Of a DNA stretch of 51,105 bases, positions 24,105 to 32,333 are shown piece by piece. The translations under genes and the position numbers were made by a program. The notes beneath the pieces are model-generated. The model was given only the letters and a program-made list of their open reading frames with translations, ran no database searches and was not told the DNA's origin. Source of the DNA: Aromatoleum diolicum (lineage in GTDB: Bacteria; Pseudomonadota; Gammaproteobacteria; Burkholderiales; Rhodocyclaceae); contig NZ_WTVQ01000035.1 of NCBI RefSeq assembly GCF_012910955.1, forward strand, positions 1-51,105, given 5' to 3'. Positions within the stretch are counted from its first letter, which is position 1. Every line of letters starts with the position of its first letter.

Positions 24105-25004
24105 ATGGGATACAGGTCCGTGTTCCGTGAAGGCGTGTTCGACGGTCAGGTTGTAATCATCACAGGCGGAGGCAGCGGCATCGGACGCTGCACCGCTCAT
24201 GAGCTGAGTGCCCTGGGCGCGACGGTTGCGATCGTAGGTCGCGACCCGGAGAAACTCGCAAGCGTGAAGGGTGAGATCGAGGCGGAAGGCGGACGTGTGA
24301 GCACTCATGTCTGCGACATCCGCGAGGAATCGCAAGTCATCGAAACGATCGATGCGGTGCTGGCGACCCACGGCCGCATCGACGCGCTGGTGAACAACGC
24401 CGGCGGTCAATACCGAAAGGCCTTGAAGGAGATCAGTACAAAAGGCTTTGAGGCAGTGGTGCGCAATAACCTGACGGGGGGCTTCATCTTCATGCGGGAA
24501 ACCTACAACCGCTGGATGGAGAACCATGGCGGAGCCATCGTCAACATCATCGCCGACATGTGGAACGGCTGGCCGAACTACGCCCACTCCGGCGCAGCGC
24601 GGGCGGGGATGTGGAATCTGACTGAAAGTGCGGCGTCCGAATGGGCCCCTTCTGGTGTGCGCATCAATGCGGTGGCGGTCGGCGGCGTCGCAAGCAGCGG
24701 CTTCGATACCTACACGCCCGAAGCGCAAAAGGAAATCCTCAAATTTCCCACCAAGATCCCGATGCAACGCTACGGGACCGTTTCCGAGATCTCCGCCGCA
24801 ATTGTCTATCTGCTCTCCCCCGCTGCTGCATTCATTACCGGCAGTTGCATCCGTGTTGACGGCGGAGCACCAAACGCACGCGTCTGTTACAACGATTTCA
24901 CCCCCCACCACAAATCCAGGCCGTTCAACGGATTCCATCTCGACGCTGAACCGAAGCTGCTTGCCGACGGCCCGAAAACAGAGACGGACACCGACAGGCG
25001 CTAG
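24105..25004 (+). CDS. PECR-like trans-2-enoyl-CoA reductase / dienoyl-CoA reductase (SDR)
   Basis: A 299-residue SDR with ITGGGSGIGR (residues 19-28) and NNAGGQY near 97. The HSGAARAGMWNLTESAASEWA segment is characteristic of the peroxisomal trans-2-enoyl-CoA reductase / 2,4-dienoyl-CoA reductase branch, which departs from the classical Tyr-x3-Lys site. These enzymes reduce C=C bonds of enoyl- or dienoyl-CoAs with NADPH. Here it might remove a misplaced double bond left by partial ring reduction or branched-chain oxidation. ATG 24105 follows AAAAGGAG; a GTG three bases upstream is a weaker choice. It is divergent from the dehydratase operon and is followed, 92 bases on, by an acyl-CoA dehydrogenase gene. 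Confidence 0.85.
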   Translation: MGYRSVFREGVFDGQVVIITGGGSGIGRCTAHELSALGATVAIVGRDPEKLASVKGEIEAEGGRVSTHVCDIREESQVIETIDAVLATHGRIDALVNNAGGQYRKALKEISTKGFEAVVRNNLTGGFIFMRETYNRWMENHGGAIVNIIADMWNGWPNYAHSGAARAGMWNLTESAASEWAPSGVRINAVAVGGVASSGFDTYTPEAQKEILKFPTKIPMQRYGTVSEISAAIVYLLSPAAAFITGSCIRVDGGAPNARVCYNDFTPHHKSRPFNGFHLDAEPKLLADGPKTETDTDRR

Positions 25005-25096
25005 ATACAGCCTCACACGCACGGCCGCGGGCGCGCGTGCCCACGCCACAGGATTTGCAATGCCACCTCAAGAAACGAGACTGAAAGGAAGTGAAC

Positions 25097-26242
25097 ATGC
25101 TCGCTCAGCGCCCCATTTACGATCAGGAACACAATCTCTTTCGCGACACGGTTCGCCGTTTCGCCGCGGAGGAAATTGCGCCCCATTTCGCACGCTGGGA
25201 GGAGGCAGGCATCGTCGATCGTTCTTACTGGGCGAAAGGCGCCGAAACCGGACTCCTCTGCCCTCAGGTACCTGAAACCTATGGCGGACTCGGCGGTGAC
25301 TTCCGGTTCAATGCGGTGATCATCGAGGAGCTTTGGTACGCCGGCTTCGCGGGACCGGCTGCCGATTTTTCAGTGCATAACGACGTCTGTTGCGGCTATC
25401 TCATGTCCTACGGGACGGAGGAACAGAAGCAAAAGTGGCTACCGCGGATGATCTCCGGCGAGACCGTTTGCGCCATCGCGATGACCGAGCCGGGCACCGG
25501 CAGCGATCTGCAAGGCATTCGCACCCGGGCCGCGCGTGAGGGCGACGAATACGTCATTTCCGGACAGAAAACCTTCATTTCCAATGGCCAGATGTGTGAT
25601 CTGGTGATCGTCGTTACCCGTACGAACCGCGAAGGCGGGTCGCGCGGCATGAGCCTGATCCTCGTGGAAACGGACCGTCCCGGCTTCCGTCGCGGCCGCA
25701 ATCTTGACAAACTCGGGCACCTGTCAGCCGATACGTCGGAATTGTTTTTCGACGACGTCCGCGTCCCGGTCGAGAATCTGCTCGGTGCCGAAGGTGGGGC
25801 GATGGCTCAATTGATGACCGAGTTGCCGCAGGAACGCCTGACCATCGCGGTCCAGTCCATGGCGGCGGCGCAAAAGGCCTACGACATTACCGTGGATTAC
25901 GTCCGCCAGCGTACGGCCTTCGGCAAGGCAATCGCCGAAATGCAGAATACGCGGTTCAAGCTCGCCGACATCAAGGCGGAACTCGCTGTCGGCTGGGCTT
26001 TTATCGACCAGTGTCTGGCGAAGCACGTGAAGCACGAGCTGACGCAAGTTGATGCATCGATGGCGAAACTGTGGGCGACCGAGATGCAGGGGCGCATGGT
26101 TGATCAGTGCGTGCAGTTTTTTGGTGGATACGGCTTCATGCGCGAGTACGAGATCTGCCGGCTCTATGCCGACGCCCGGGTCATGCGGATTTACGGCGGG
26201 GCCTCTGAAATCATGCGTGAACTCATCTCGCGCAACCTGTAA
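25097..26242 (+). CDS. Acyl-CoA dehydrogenase, long-chain/isovaleryl type
   Basis: A 381-residue acyl-CoA dehydrogenase, with CAIAMTEPGTGSDLQG and SGQKTFISNG for FAD and substrate contact. The catalytic Glu is expected in LPQERLTIA, and the C-terminus has GGYGFMREYEICRLYADARV and YGGASEIMRELI. It is the closest relative in the window of the enzyme at 13187-14350. ATG 25097 sits 6 bases after AAGGAAG; an upstream in-frame GTG at 25091 is less likely. It follows the PECR-like gene and ends at a clear hairpin terminator, so these two genes form one unit. Substrate unknown. Confidence 0.9.
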   Translation: MLAQRPIYDQEHNLFRDTVRRFAAEEIAPHFARWEEAGIVDRSYWAKGAETGLLCPQVPETYGGLGGDFRFNAVIIEELWYAGFAGPAADFSVHNDVCCGYLMSYGTEEQKQKWLPRMISGETVCAIAMTEPGTGSDLQGIRTRAAREGDEYVISGQKTFISNGQMCDLVIVVTRTNREGGSRGMSLILVETDRPGFRRGRNLDKLGHLSADTSELFFDDVRVPVENLLGAEGGAMAQLMTELPQERLTIAVQSMAAAQKAYDITVDYVRQRTAFGKAIAEMQNTRFKLADIKAELAVGWAFIDQCLAKHVKHELTQVDASMAKLWATEMQGRMVDQCVQFFGGYGFMREYEICRLYADARVMRIYGGASEIMRELISRNL

Positions 26243-26245
26243 GCA

Positions 26246-26282
26246 AGGACAAGGAAGCCGTCCGACACCGCTTCCTTGTCCT
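26246..26282 (+). terminator. Strong hairpin after the acyl-CoA dehydrogenase gene
   Basis: AGGACAAGGAAGC (26246-26258) and GCTTCCTTGTCCT (26270-26282) form a perfect 13-base stem with an 11-base loop, starting 3 bases after the stop codon. There is no long T-run after it. It very likely ends the 24.1-26.2 kb transcript. The following 26283-26608 has no gene that I can support. Confidence 0.7.
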
Positions 26283-26608
26283 CAAGACCATTGTCGGATC
26301 GTTTCCGACGGCCGGAGCCATGACTCGTCCGCTCTTGACCGGCACCGACAGCCTTGTCGTCGGCGCCGATACCTTGTTACGCTGAACGACGATCCGTTGC
26401 CCGTACAAACAGTTAGCGCATCCTGGGCAGGCCGATTGCCTTGACCTGATCATGGCCGTGGCTGCGTGATCTGCGCAGGGCGATGAAAGCCCGCCCACGG
26501 TTTCGCCACATCCCCACCTCCCTGGGCAGCACTCACTCTGCAAAACAGACCTTCGACCCGCTGACCACACGCGGCGGAGTCCCCAAGACATGAAAGGCGG
26601 CATCGACA

Positions 26609-27187
26609 ATGACACTACCTGACGCACAACCCCGCACGCGCCTCCACACGCGAAAGTTTGTTTACCAGTGTTACCTCCGCGGTGACGGTTTATGGGATAT
26701 CGACGGCGAACTCAGCGACATCAAGGATTACCCCTATACGCTTCACTCCGGCGAGGTTCCGCCACACGAACCCGTGCACAACATGCATATACGCCTGACT
26801 GTAGATGATTCGCTGACGATCAAGGAAATCGTCGCCAGGACAGCACATGCTCCATTTCCGGACTGCATGCAGACCGCCGACCCGATGCAGGCGATGGTCG
26901 GCGTTACGATCGGGCCGGGCTGGCGCAAGGAAATCGAACAACGCATCGGCGGCGTGAAAGGATGCACTCATCTCCGCGACCTGCTGTCCAATGCGGCGAC
27001 CGCAGCATATCAGTCGGTTTCCGCACATGCGCTGCATGCGCGCCTCAATGACAGGAACTCGGCCACGACCCAAGGCGAGAGACCGCATTTTCTCGACAAG
27101 TGCATGGTGTGGGCACTCGATGGGCCGGTGGTTAAGGAATACGAGCCGCACTTCTACGTCTCGCCTTCGTCAGAGCAAAGAAAATAG
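26609..27187 (+). CDS. DUF2889 family protein
   Basis: A 192-residue protein matching the DUF2889 pattern: RLHTRKFVYQCYLRGDGLWDIDGEL at the N-terminus, where this family typically states R-x-C-x-RxDGLWDIEG, then GPGWRKEIEQRIGG-KGCTHLRDLL in the middle. No biochemical function is established that I know of. Members are common in aromatic and steroid catabolic clusters of proteobacteria and often lie beside acyl-CoA enzymes, as here. It is a soluble protein with no signal peptide or membrane segment. The ribosome site is weak. It is separated from the acyl-CoA dehydrogenase gene by a hairpin and about 330 bases. Confidence 0.82.
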   Translation: MTLPDAQPRTRLHTRKFVYQCYLRGDGLWDIDGELSDIKDYPYTLHSGEVPPHEPVHNMHIRLTVDDSLTIKEIVARTAHAPFPDCMQTADPMQAMVGVTIGPGWRKEIEQRIGGVKGCTHLRDLLSNAATAAYQSVSAHALHARLNDRNSATTQGERPHFLDKCMVWALDGPVVKEYEPHFYVSPSSEQRK

Positions 27188-27314
27188 CGCAGGCAGATGA
27201 CCGATCCAGCGCCCAGCAAACCTGCCCGCTTGTCTGAAGCGGCGGCGCGCATCGAATGGCTCCGATGCGCGTCCGGAGCCTCACCCGCGCTCGCACTTCA
27301 AGCCCATCGCTCCG

Positions 27315-29771
27315 TCATGCCGCCAGCCGTTCCGCCTCTCCCGCAAGAATCGGCGTCGCTACCGGCTTTGGTGAAAGCAGGAAGTACGACAGTGCGGGAA
27401 CCAGCACCAGTGCGCCAAACATGTTCACGATGAACATGAAAGTCAGCAGGATTCCCATGTCGGCCTGGAACTTGATCGGAGACCATGCCCAGGTTACGAC
27501 CCCTGCACCGAGCGTGACACCCACCAGCGCGACGATGCGGCCGGTGAATTGCAGCGTCTTCTTGTAGGCCATCGCGAGACTGAGCCCGCTGCGCTGATAC
27601 GCGAGCTGCGCGGAAAGCAGGTAAAGCGCGTAATCGACGCCGATCCCCACGCCCAATGCGATAACGGGCAAGGTCGCAACCTTGATGCCCATGCCCAGGA
27701 AGACCATCAGGGCCTCGCAAAGAATCGACGTGAGCACCAGCGGAACGACTGCGACCAGCACCGCACGCCAGCTGCGGAACGCGATGTAGCACAGGGCCAT
27801 GACCGCCACATAGACGTAGAGCAGCATCGTGCGGTTGGCCTCCCTGACGGTAATGTTGGTGGCGGCCTCGATGCCGGAATTTCCCGCCGCGAGCAGGAAC
27901 TGGCGTTCATCGACGCTGTGTTCGGCAGCAAATTCGCTCGCCGCCTGCACGACGCGCTCCAGCGTCTCGGCCCGATGGTCCGCCAGATAGGCAACCACCG
28001 GCACGATCGAGCATTCCTTGTTTGCCAGATCGGGATTGTTGATCAGGGACTGATTGCCAGCGAAATTGGCGGTCTCCTGATTGCGCGCGACGGTCAGCCA
28101 CTTGGAACTGCCGTCGTACAGGCCGGCGGTGACCACGCGCACGGAATCGGCCAGCGACACGGTGGTCTGCACGCCGGGAACCTGCCGCAGGTGCCAACCG
28201 AGACGATCGACTTCGGTCAGTGTCTTGTAATCCACACAGCCATTGGGCGGCGTTTTCAGGATCACGGCAAACTGGTCGCTGGATAGCGAGTAGTTGCCCG
28301 TGATGTAGGCATTGTCGCGGTTGTAGCGGGATTCGGGCCTGAGCTCGGGGGCCCCCGCGTCGAGATCGCCGATCTTCAGGTTCAGACTGACGACAAATCC
28401 GCCCACCGCAAGCACTGCGGCGACCAGGACCACCTTTGACGCCCAGCGCCGCTCCGTAAAGCGTTCGAGGAACAGCCAGAACTTGCCGAACCCCTTGCCG
28501 CGCAACTCCTCGCGCTCAAGGCGCAGGCTGCGCTCGGCCGCCGTGCTGCTGACGCCGACATAGGAGAGCAGCACCGGCAGCAGCACCAGGTTGGTCACGA
28601 TCAGGATCGCCACGCCGATGCTCGCCGTGATCGCCAGGTCCTTGATGACCGGAAAGTCGATCACCATCAGCACCGCAAACCCCACTGCGTCCGCCAACAG
28701 CGCCGTCAGGCCCGCCAGAAACAGCCGCCGGAACGTATATCGGGCGGCCACCAGCCGGTGTGTCCCCCGCCCCACGTCCTGCAGGATCCCGTTCATCTTC
28801 TGTGCGCCGTGGGATACGCCGATGGCGAACACGAGGAAGGGCACGAGTACCGAGAAAGGATCGATTTCGAAGCCGAGCGCCGACACCAGCCCGAGTTGCC
28901 ACAGCACGGCAATCAGCGAGCACACCACCACCACAAGCGTACTGCGCACACAACGCGTATAGGCAAAGATGATTGCCGTGGCAATCAGGGCCGAAGCAAC
29001 AAAATACGTCGCCATCTGGGCGAGGCCATCCATCAGATCCCCGACCAGTTTCGCAAATCCGATGATGTGGATCTTGAGCTTCGGACCATCCTTCGCATTT
29101 TCGTACTTCGCCCGAATGCTCTCTTCCAGCGTATGCGAAAAGCTGCGGTAATCGAGCCGCGCCATGGTTTGCGGATCGCGATCGAGCAGCGGGACGACGA
29201 TCATGCTCGATTTCTCATTATTCGCGACCAGATTCTGGGCGGTGCTCGAACGGGCGAGGTTCTGGCGCAGCTGCGCGATGCTCTGCGGCGATCCATCATA
29301 GTCGTCGGCCATCACCGGGTCGCCCTGAAACCCCTCCTCGGTGACTTCGACCCAGCGCACGGCCGGCGTCCACAGGGACTTCACGCCCGCCCGGTCCACA
29401 CCGGGAGTCAGAATCAGTTCGTCGCTGATCTCGCGCAGCGTCGCGAGGTACTGGGGATCGTAGATATCCCCCTCGGTGTTCTCCACCACCACGCGGATGG
29501 CGTTACCGAGACCGCGCAGGTCCGCCTGATTGGCCAAGTAGTTCTTAACGAACGGATGATTCTGCGGAATCATCTTCTCGAAGCTGGCATTCAGCACCAG
29601 TTGGGTAGCGAGAAAGTATCCCAGCACCGCCGTGGCGATCAGGCAAATCAGCATGACCGCCAAGCGGTTGTTGAAGAGGAGTCGTTCCAGCCAGCTCCCC
29701 GAGCTCGAATCAAAATCCTTCAAGCTCGGCACAACCGGCATTACGTCAGGGTTATTCGTTCCAACGGCCAT
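27315..29771 (-). CDS. RND/MMPL-superfamily transporter
   Basis: An 818-residue membrane protein of the MMPL/HAE3-like RND family. It has an N-terminal transmembrane helix (near residues 38-56), a large periplasmic loop, and a block of five or six helices (about 255-440) with GVSHGAQKMNG and DAVGFAVLM. A second soluble loop and a second helix block (about 640-805) follow, with GVGIGVDYALYLL. Such proton-driven permeases move hydrophobic substrates through the inner membrane or extract them from it. Together with the YCF48, DUF1329 and DUF1302 genes it forms a cassette often found in bacteria that degrade steroids, terpenes and long-chain compounds. Last gene of the four-gene minus-strand operon. 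Direction of transport is not known from sequence. Confidence 0.87.
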   Translation of the reverse strand: MAVGTNNPDVMPVVPSLKDFDSSSGSWLERLLFNNRLAVMLICLIATAVLGYFLATQLVLNASFEKMIPQNHPFVKNYLANQADLRGLGNAIRVVVENTEGDIYDPQYLATLREISDELILTPGVDRAGVKSLWTPAVRWVEVTEEGFQGDPVMADDYDGSPQSIAQLRQNLARSSTAQNLVANNEKSSMIVVPLLDRDPQTMARLDYRSFSHTLEESIRAKYENAKDGPKLKIHIIGFAKLVGDLMDGLAQMATYFVASALIATAIIFAYTRCVRSTLVVVVCSLIAVLWQLGLVSALGFEIDPFSVLVPFLVFAIGVSHGAQKMNGILQDVGRGTHRLVAARYTFRRLFLAGLTALLADAVGFAVLMVIDFPVIKDLAITASIGVAILIVTNLVLLPVLLSYVGVSSTAAERSLRLEREELRGKGFGKFWLFLERFTERRWASKVVLVAAVLAVGGFVVSLNLKIGDLDAGAPELRPESRYNRDNAYITGNYSLSSDQFAVILKTPPNGCVDYKTLTEVDRLGWHLRQVPGVQTTVSLADSVRVVTAGLYDGSSKWLTVARNQETANFAGNQSLINNPDLANKECSIVPVVAYLADHRAETLERVVQAASEFAAEHSVDERQFLLAAGNSGIEAATNITVREANRTMLLYVYVAVMALCYIAFRSWRAVLVAVVPLVLTSILCEALMVFLGMGIKVATLPVIALGVGIGVDYALYLLSAQLAYQRSGLSLAMAYKKTLQFTGRIVALVGVTLGAGVVTWAWSPIKFQADMGILLTFMFIVNMFGALVLVPALSYFLLSPKPVATPILAGEAERLAA

Positions 29772-29807
29772 GGCGGATTCTCTATCTCGTAATCGGGGGG
29801 GCAGCGC

Positions 29808-30878
29808 CTACTTCTTGAGCGGCTGAATGTTGACGCCGCGGGTTCCAACGAGCACCAATGCATGTGTACCGACCGGGGCCACGGCGCTGGCCGGCAGCGC
29901 CTGTGCCATTGGCGAGGGCGTAAAGGACCGACCGTTGTCGGCAGACATGAGCACGTCACCGCGCTGACTCACGAGAACGATGCGGCCGTCTTCGGTCAGC
30001 GTCGCCCCGGTGATCGTCACGTTCAAACCGGTCAACACCTTGTGCCACTGAGCACCGCCGTCCTCGCTCCGAAACACATTGCCGCGCAAGCCGAACACGA
30101 CAACCGACTGTTCGCGTCCGGTCAGCCCGAAGAAGGTTCCGGGGTAGTCGACCGACACCGAACGAAAACGCTGCGCTTCCTTGTCGAGCTTGAGCACCAT
30201 GCCGCGCTCGCCCACGAGGTAGAGCCCGTTGCCGGCACGCTGGATCGAGGAGAAATGAAGTTGCTCCGGATTTTCGGTGCGATCGAACCACGGGGTCCAG
30301 GTCTTGCCGCCGTCGCTCGTTTGGAAAATCAGGTTGAACACACCCACGGCGTATCCGTCAGTCTCACTGTCGAACCACACGGACAGGAAGGGCTTGTCGG
30401 CCCCCTCCTCGGCAATGCGCTGTGCCGCCGCCCGCAGTTCTTCCAGCTGCCTGGCATCGATACCCTTACCCTCGAACCTGGCGTAGTACTCTTGCATGAC
30501 TTGCCCGAGCGCTCGTCCGTCGAGTTGCTTGATCCAGCTTTTCCCGCCATCGGTTGTCGCCAGCACTACGCCGTCGTGTCCAACCGCCCAGCCTTTTTGC
30601 GACGTCGGAAAGTGCATCGCCGTCAGGTCAGAACTTACCGGCACCTCGGCCTGCGTCCACGTCTTGCCCGCATCATCAGAGTAAAGAATGTGGCCGCGCT
30701 GACCTGCGACGACCAGTCGCTCGCCCGCATAGGCCACCGCATTCAGCAAGCTTCGTGGGGCAAGCGCGCTTTTCGTTGCCGGCCGGTCCAGTGGATCCTG
30801 AAACGCCCATGATGAACACGCGACGGTCATCAATACGAGCACGCTCGACAGCGTCCGGATTCGCTCACGAAATTTCAT
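29808..30878 (-). CDS. YCF48/BNR-repeat periplasmic protein
   Basis: A 356-residue protein with a signal peptide (KFRERIRTLSSVLVLMTVACSSWA) and repeated beta-propeller blades of the type GQRGHILYSDDAGKTW, GHDGVVLATTDGGKSW, FQTSDGGKTW and RGNVFRSEDGGAQW. This is the YCF48/Asp-box (BNR) family, related to photosystem II assembly factor HCF136. In this cassette it is exported and probably supports assembly or linkage of the envelope complex with the RND protein. ATG 30878 is preceded by GGAGGACATGT; an earlier in-frame GTG at 30896 precedes the ribosome site and is rejected. The Asp-box pattern is clear; function is inference. Confidence 0.85.
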   Translation of the reverse strand: MKFRERIRTLSSVLVLMTVACSSWAFQDPLDRPATKSALAPRSLLNAVAYAGERLVVAGQRGHILYSDDAGKTWTQAEVPVSSDLTAMHFPTSQKGWAVGHDGVVLATTDGGKSWIKQLDGRALGQVMQEYYARFEGKGIDARQLEELRAAAQRIAEEGADKPFLSVWFDSETDGYAVGVFNLIFQTSDGGKTWTPWFDRTENPEQLHFSSIQRAGNGLYLVGERGMVLKLDKEAQRFRSVSVDYPGTFFGLTGREQSVVVFGLRGNVFRSEDGGAQWHKVLTGLNVTITGATLTEDGRIVLVSQRGDVLMSADNGRSFTPSPMAQALPASAVAPVGTHALVLVGTRGVNIQPLKK

Positions 30879-30970
30879 TACATGTCCTCCGAGCACCGAT
30901 ATCCTCGCCGCCCCGACTCATTCACGCCCCCGACGACAAGCTCGACGCCGCCGGGAGCCCTTTCAGAAAA

Positions 30971-32314
30971 TTAGCGGACTCCGCCACCAGCCAGAGCTTC
31001 CGGCGCCCATTCGCGGTCGGGAAGCGGTTGCACATGGCGCATGCCGCTGGTTTCGGCAGTGTAAAAATTCATCGCGTAGATACCTGAGATCAGGTCATAG
31101 AAACCGTGCATGTCCGCCGTCGGCGCGGGGATTTCATAGCTCGGTGTCATGTAGGCGAAGCCGGCGCGGTAAAGCTGACCGCGCAAGTCGTATTGATCGC
31201 TGGCGAGCGCCACCCACGAGTCCTCGTCGAGGTAGAGCACGCGCTTGCTGTAGATATGACGTTTACCTTCGGCGAGCGTCGCTTCGACGACCCATACCCG
31301 ATGCAGCTCCCAGCGAACCTCGTCGGGATTCAGGTGCATCGGCTTGAAGAGGTCGTCCGCCTTCGACTGGTAGGCCATCTTGTAGGTGTTGTAGGGAACG
31401 TACATTTCCTTCTTGCCCACGAGCTTGAAGTTGAAACGCTCCATCGAACCGAAGAACAGCCAGGTATCGTCATAAGTGGCGCTACCGCCCATAGAGGGGT
31501 TGGGCGTATCGAATGCGAGCGACGGCGCCAGCTTTGTGCGACGCTGCCCCGGCAGGTAGGCCCAAGCCCGGCGCCCCTTCTCCGCTGCATTAATGGCGTC
31601 ATGAATCATGATGACTTCGCCACTGCGCCGCACGGGCTCCTTGTATTCGCTCTTCACGCGCAGCAGCAGTTCGGACGGCTTGCCGTCCTCCCAGTAGGGG
31701 TAGTCGGCCGAATACGTCCCGCCGGATGTCAGCGTCGGTCGTCCGGACGAATCGACGTAAAGTCCCTTGTAGTCGTACACCAGGCTACGGCCGCCGAAGC
31801 GGGTGAGGTGGTTCCACATCGCCTCGAAACCGTCCTTCGGGATCGGGAACGGAATGCCGGCGTGGCAGCCCTCCAGCGACAAACCGCCATTTGTGGCCTT
31901 TGCCGTCGTCGCGCATTTCAAGGTGTTATCGGTGACGTACTTTGGAAAAGCCGCGGTACGATGGGTCGGATACACGTCGATGCGATACGACGGATACTTC
32001 TTCATCAACGCTTTGGTTCCATCCGTCAGCTTTTCGGCGTGCTGATCCATGTTCTTGGCGTCGATGGAAACGGTCGGCTTCTCATTCGCGAACGGATCGG
32101 GGCGTATGCCACTGCCCTTCTGGTAGCCCTGCGGAGCGCTCGTGAGCCCTCCCCCATACGCCGGAATCGTGCCACCCGCATTGCCGGCTTTTTCGGCCCC
32201 CACCAGCGTGAGCGTGCTGCCGAGCTTGGCCGCTTCGTCCGCAGTGACTGCCGCCGCCGCGACACCCACATATGTGGCTGCCGCGGCACCCATCAACAAG
32301 TATTTGATGTTCAT
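30971..32314 (-). CDS. DUF1329 family outer-membrane-associated protein (LolB/LppC-like fold)
   Basis: A 447-residue protein with a signal peptide cleaved after about residue 22 (MNIKYLLMGAAAATYVGVAAAA). Family markers are GTIPAYGGGL near the start, WNHLTRFGG, YLPGQRRTKLAPS and DEDSWVALASDQYD. DUF1329 proteins always travel with DUF1302 proteins; in terpene, steroid and hydrocarbon degraders they are thought to act in the periplasm or at the outer membrane in uptake of hydrophobic compounds. It starts 19 bases after the DUF1302 gene. GGAGACGACAG precedes the ATG. Confidence 0.87.
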   Translation of the reverse strand: MNIKYLLMGAAAATYVGVAAAAVTADEAAKLGSTLTLVGAEKAGNAGGTIPAYGGGLTSAPQGYQKGSGIRPDPFANEKPTVSIDAKNMDQHAEKLTDGTKALMKKYPSYRIDVYPTHRTAAFPKYVTDNTLKCATTAKATNGGLSLEGCHAGIPFPIPKDGFEAMWNHLTRFGGRSLVYDYKGLYVDSSGRPTLTSGGTYSADYPYWEDGKPSELLLRVKSEYKEPVRRSGEVIMIHDAINAAEKGRRAWAYLPGQRRTKLAPSLAFDTPNPSMGGSATYDDTWLFFGSMERFNFKLVGKKEMYVPYNTYKMAYQSKADDLFKPMHLNPDEVRWELHRVWVVEATLAEGKRHIYSKRVLYLDEDSWVALASDQYDLRGQLYRAGFAYMTPSYEIPAPTADMHGFYDLISGIYAMNFYTAETSGMRHVQPLPDREWAPEALAGGGVR

Positions 32315-32333
32315 CTGTCGTCTCCTGCGGAAA

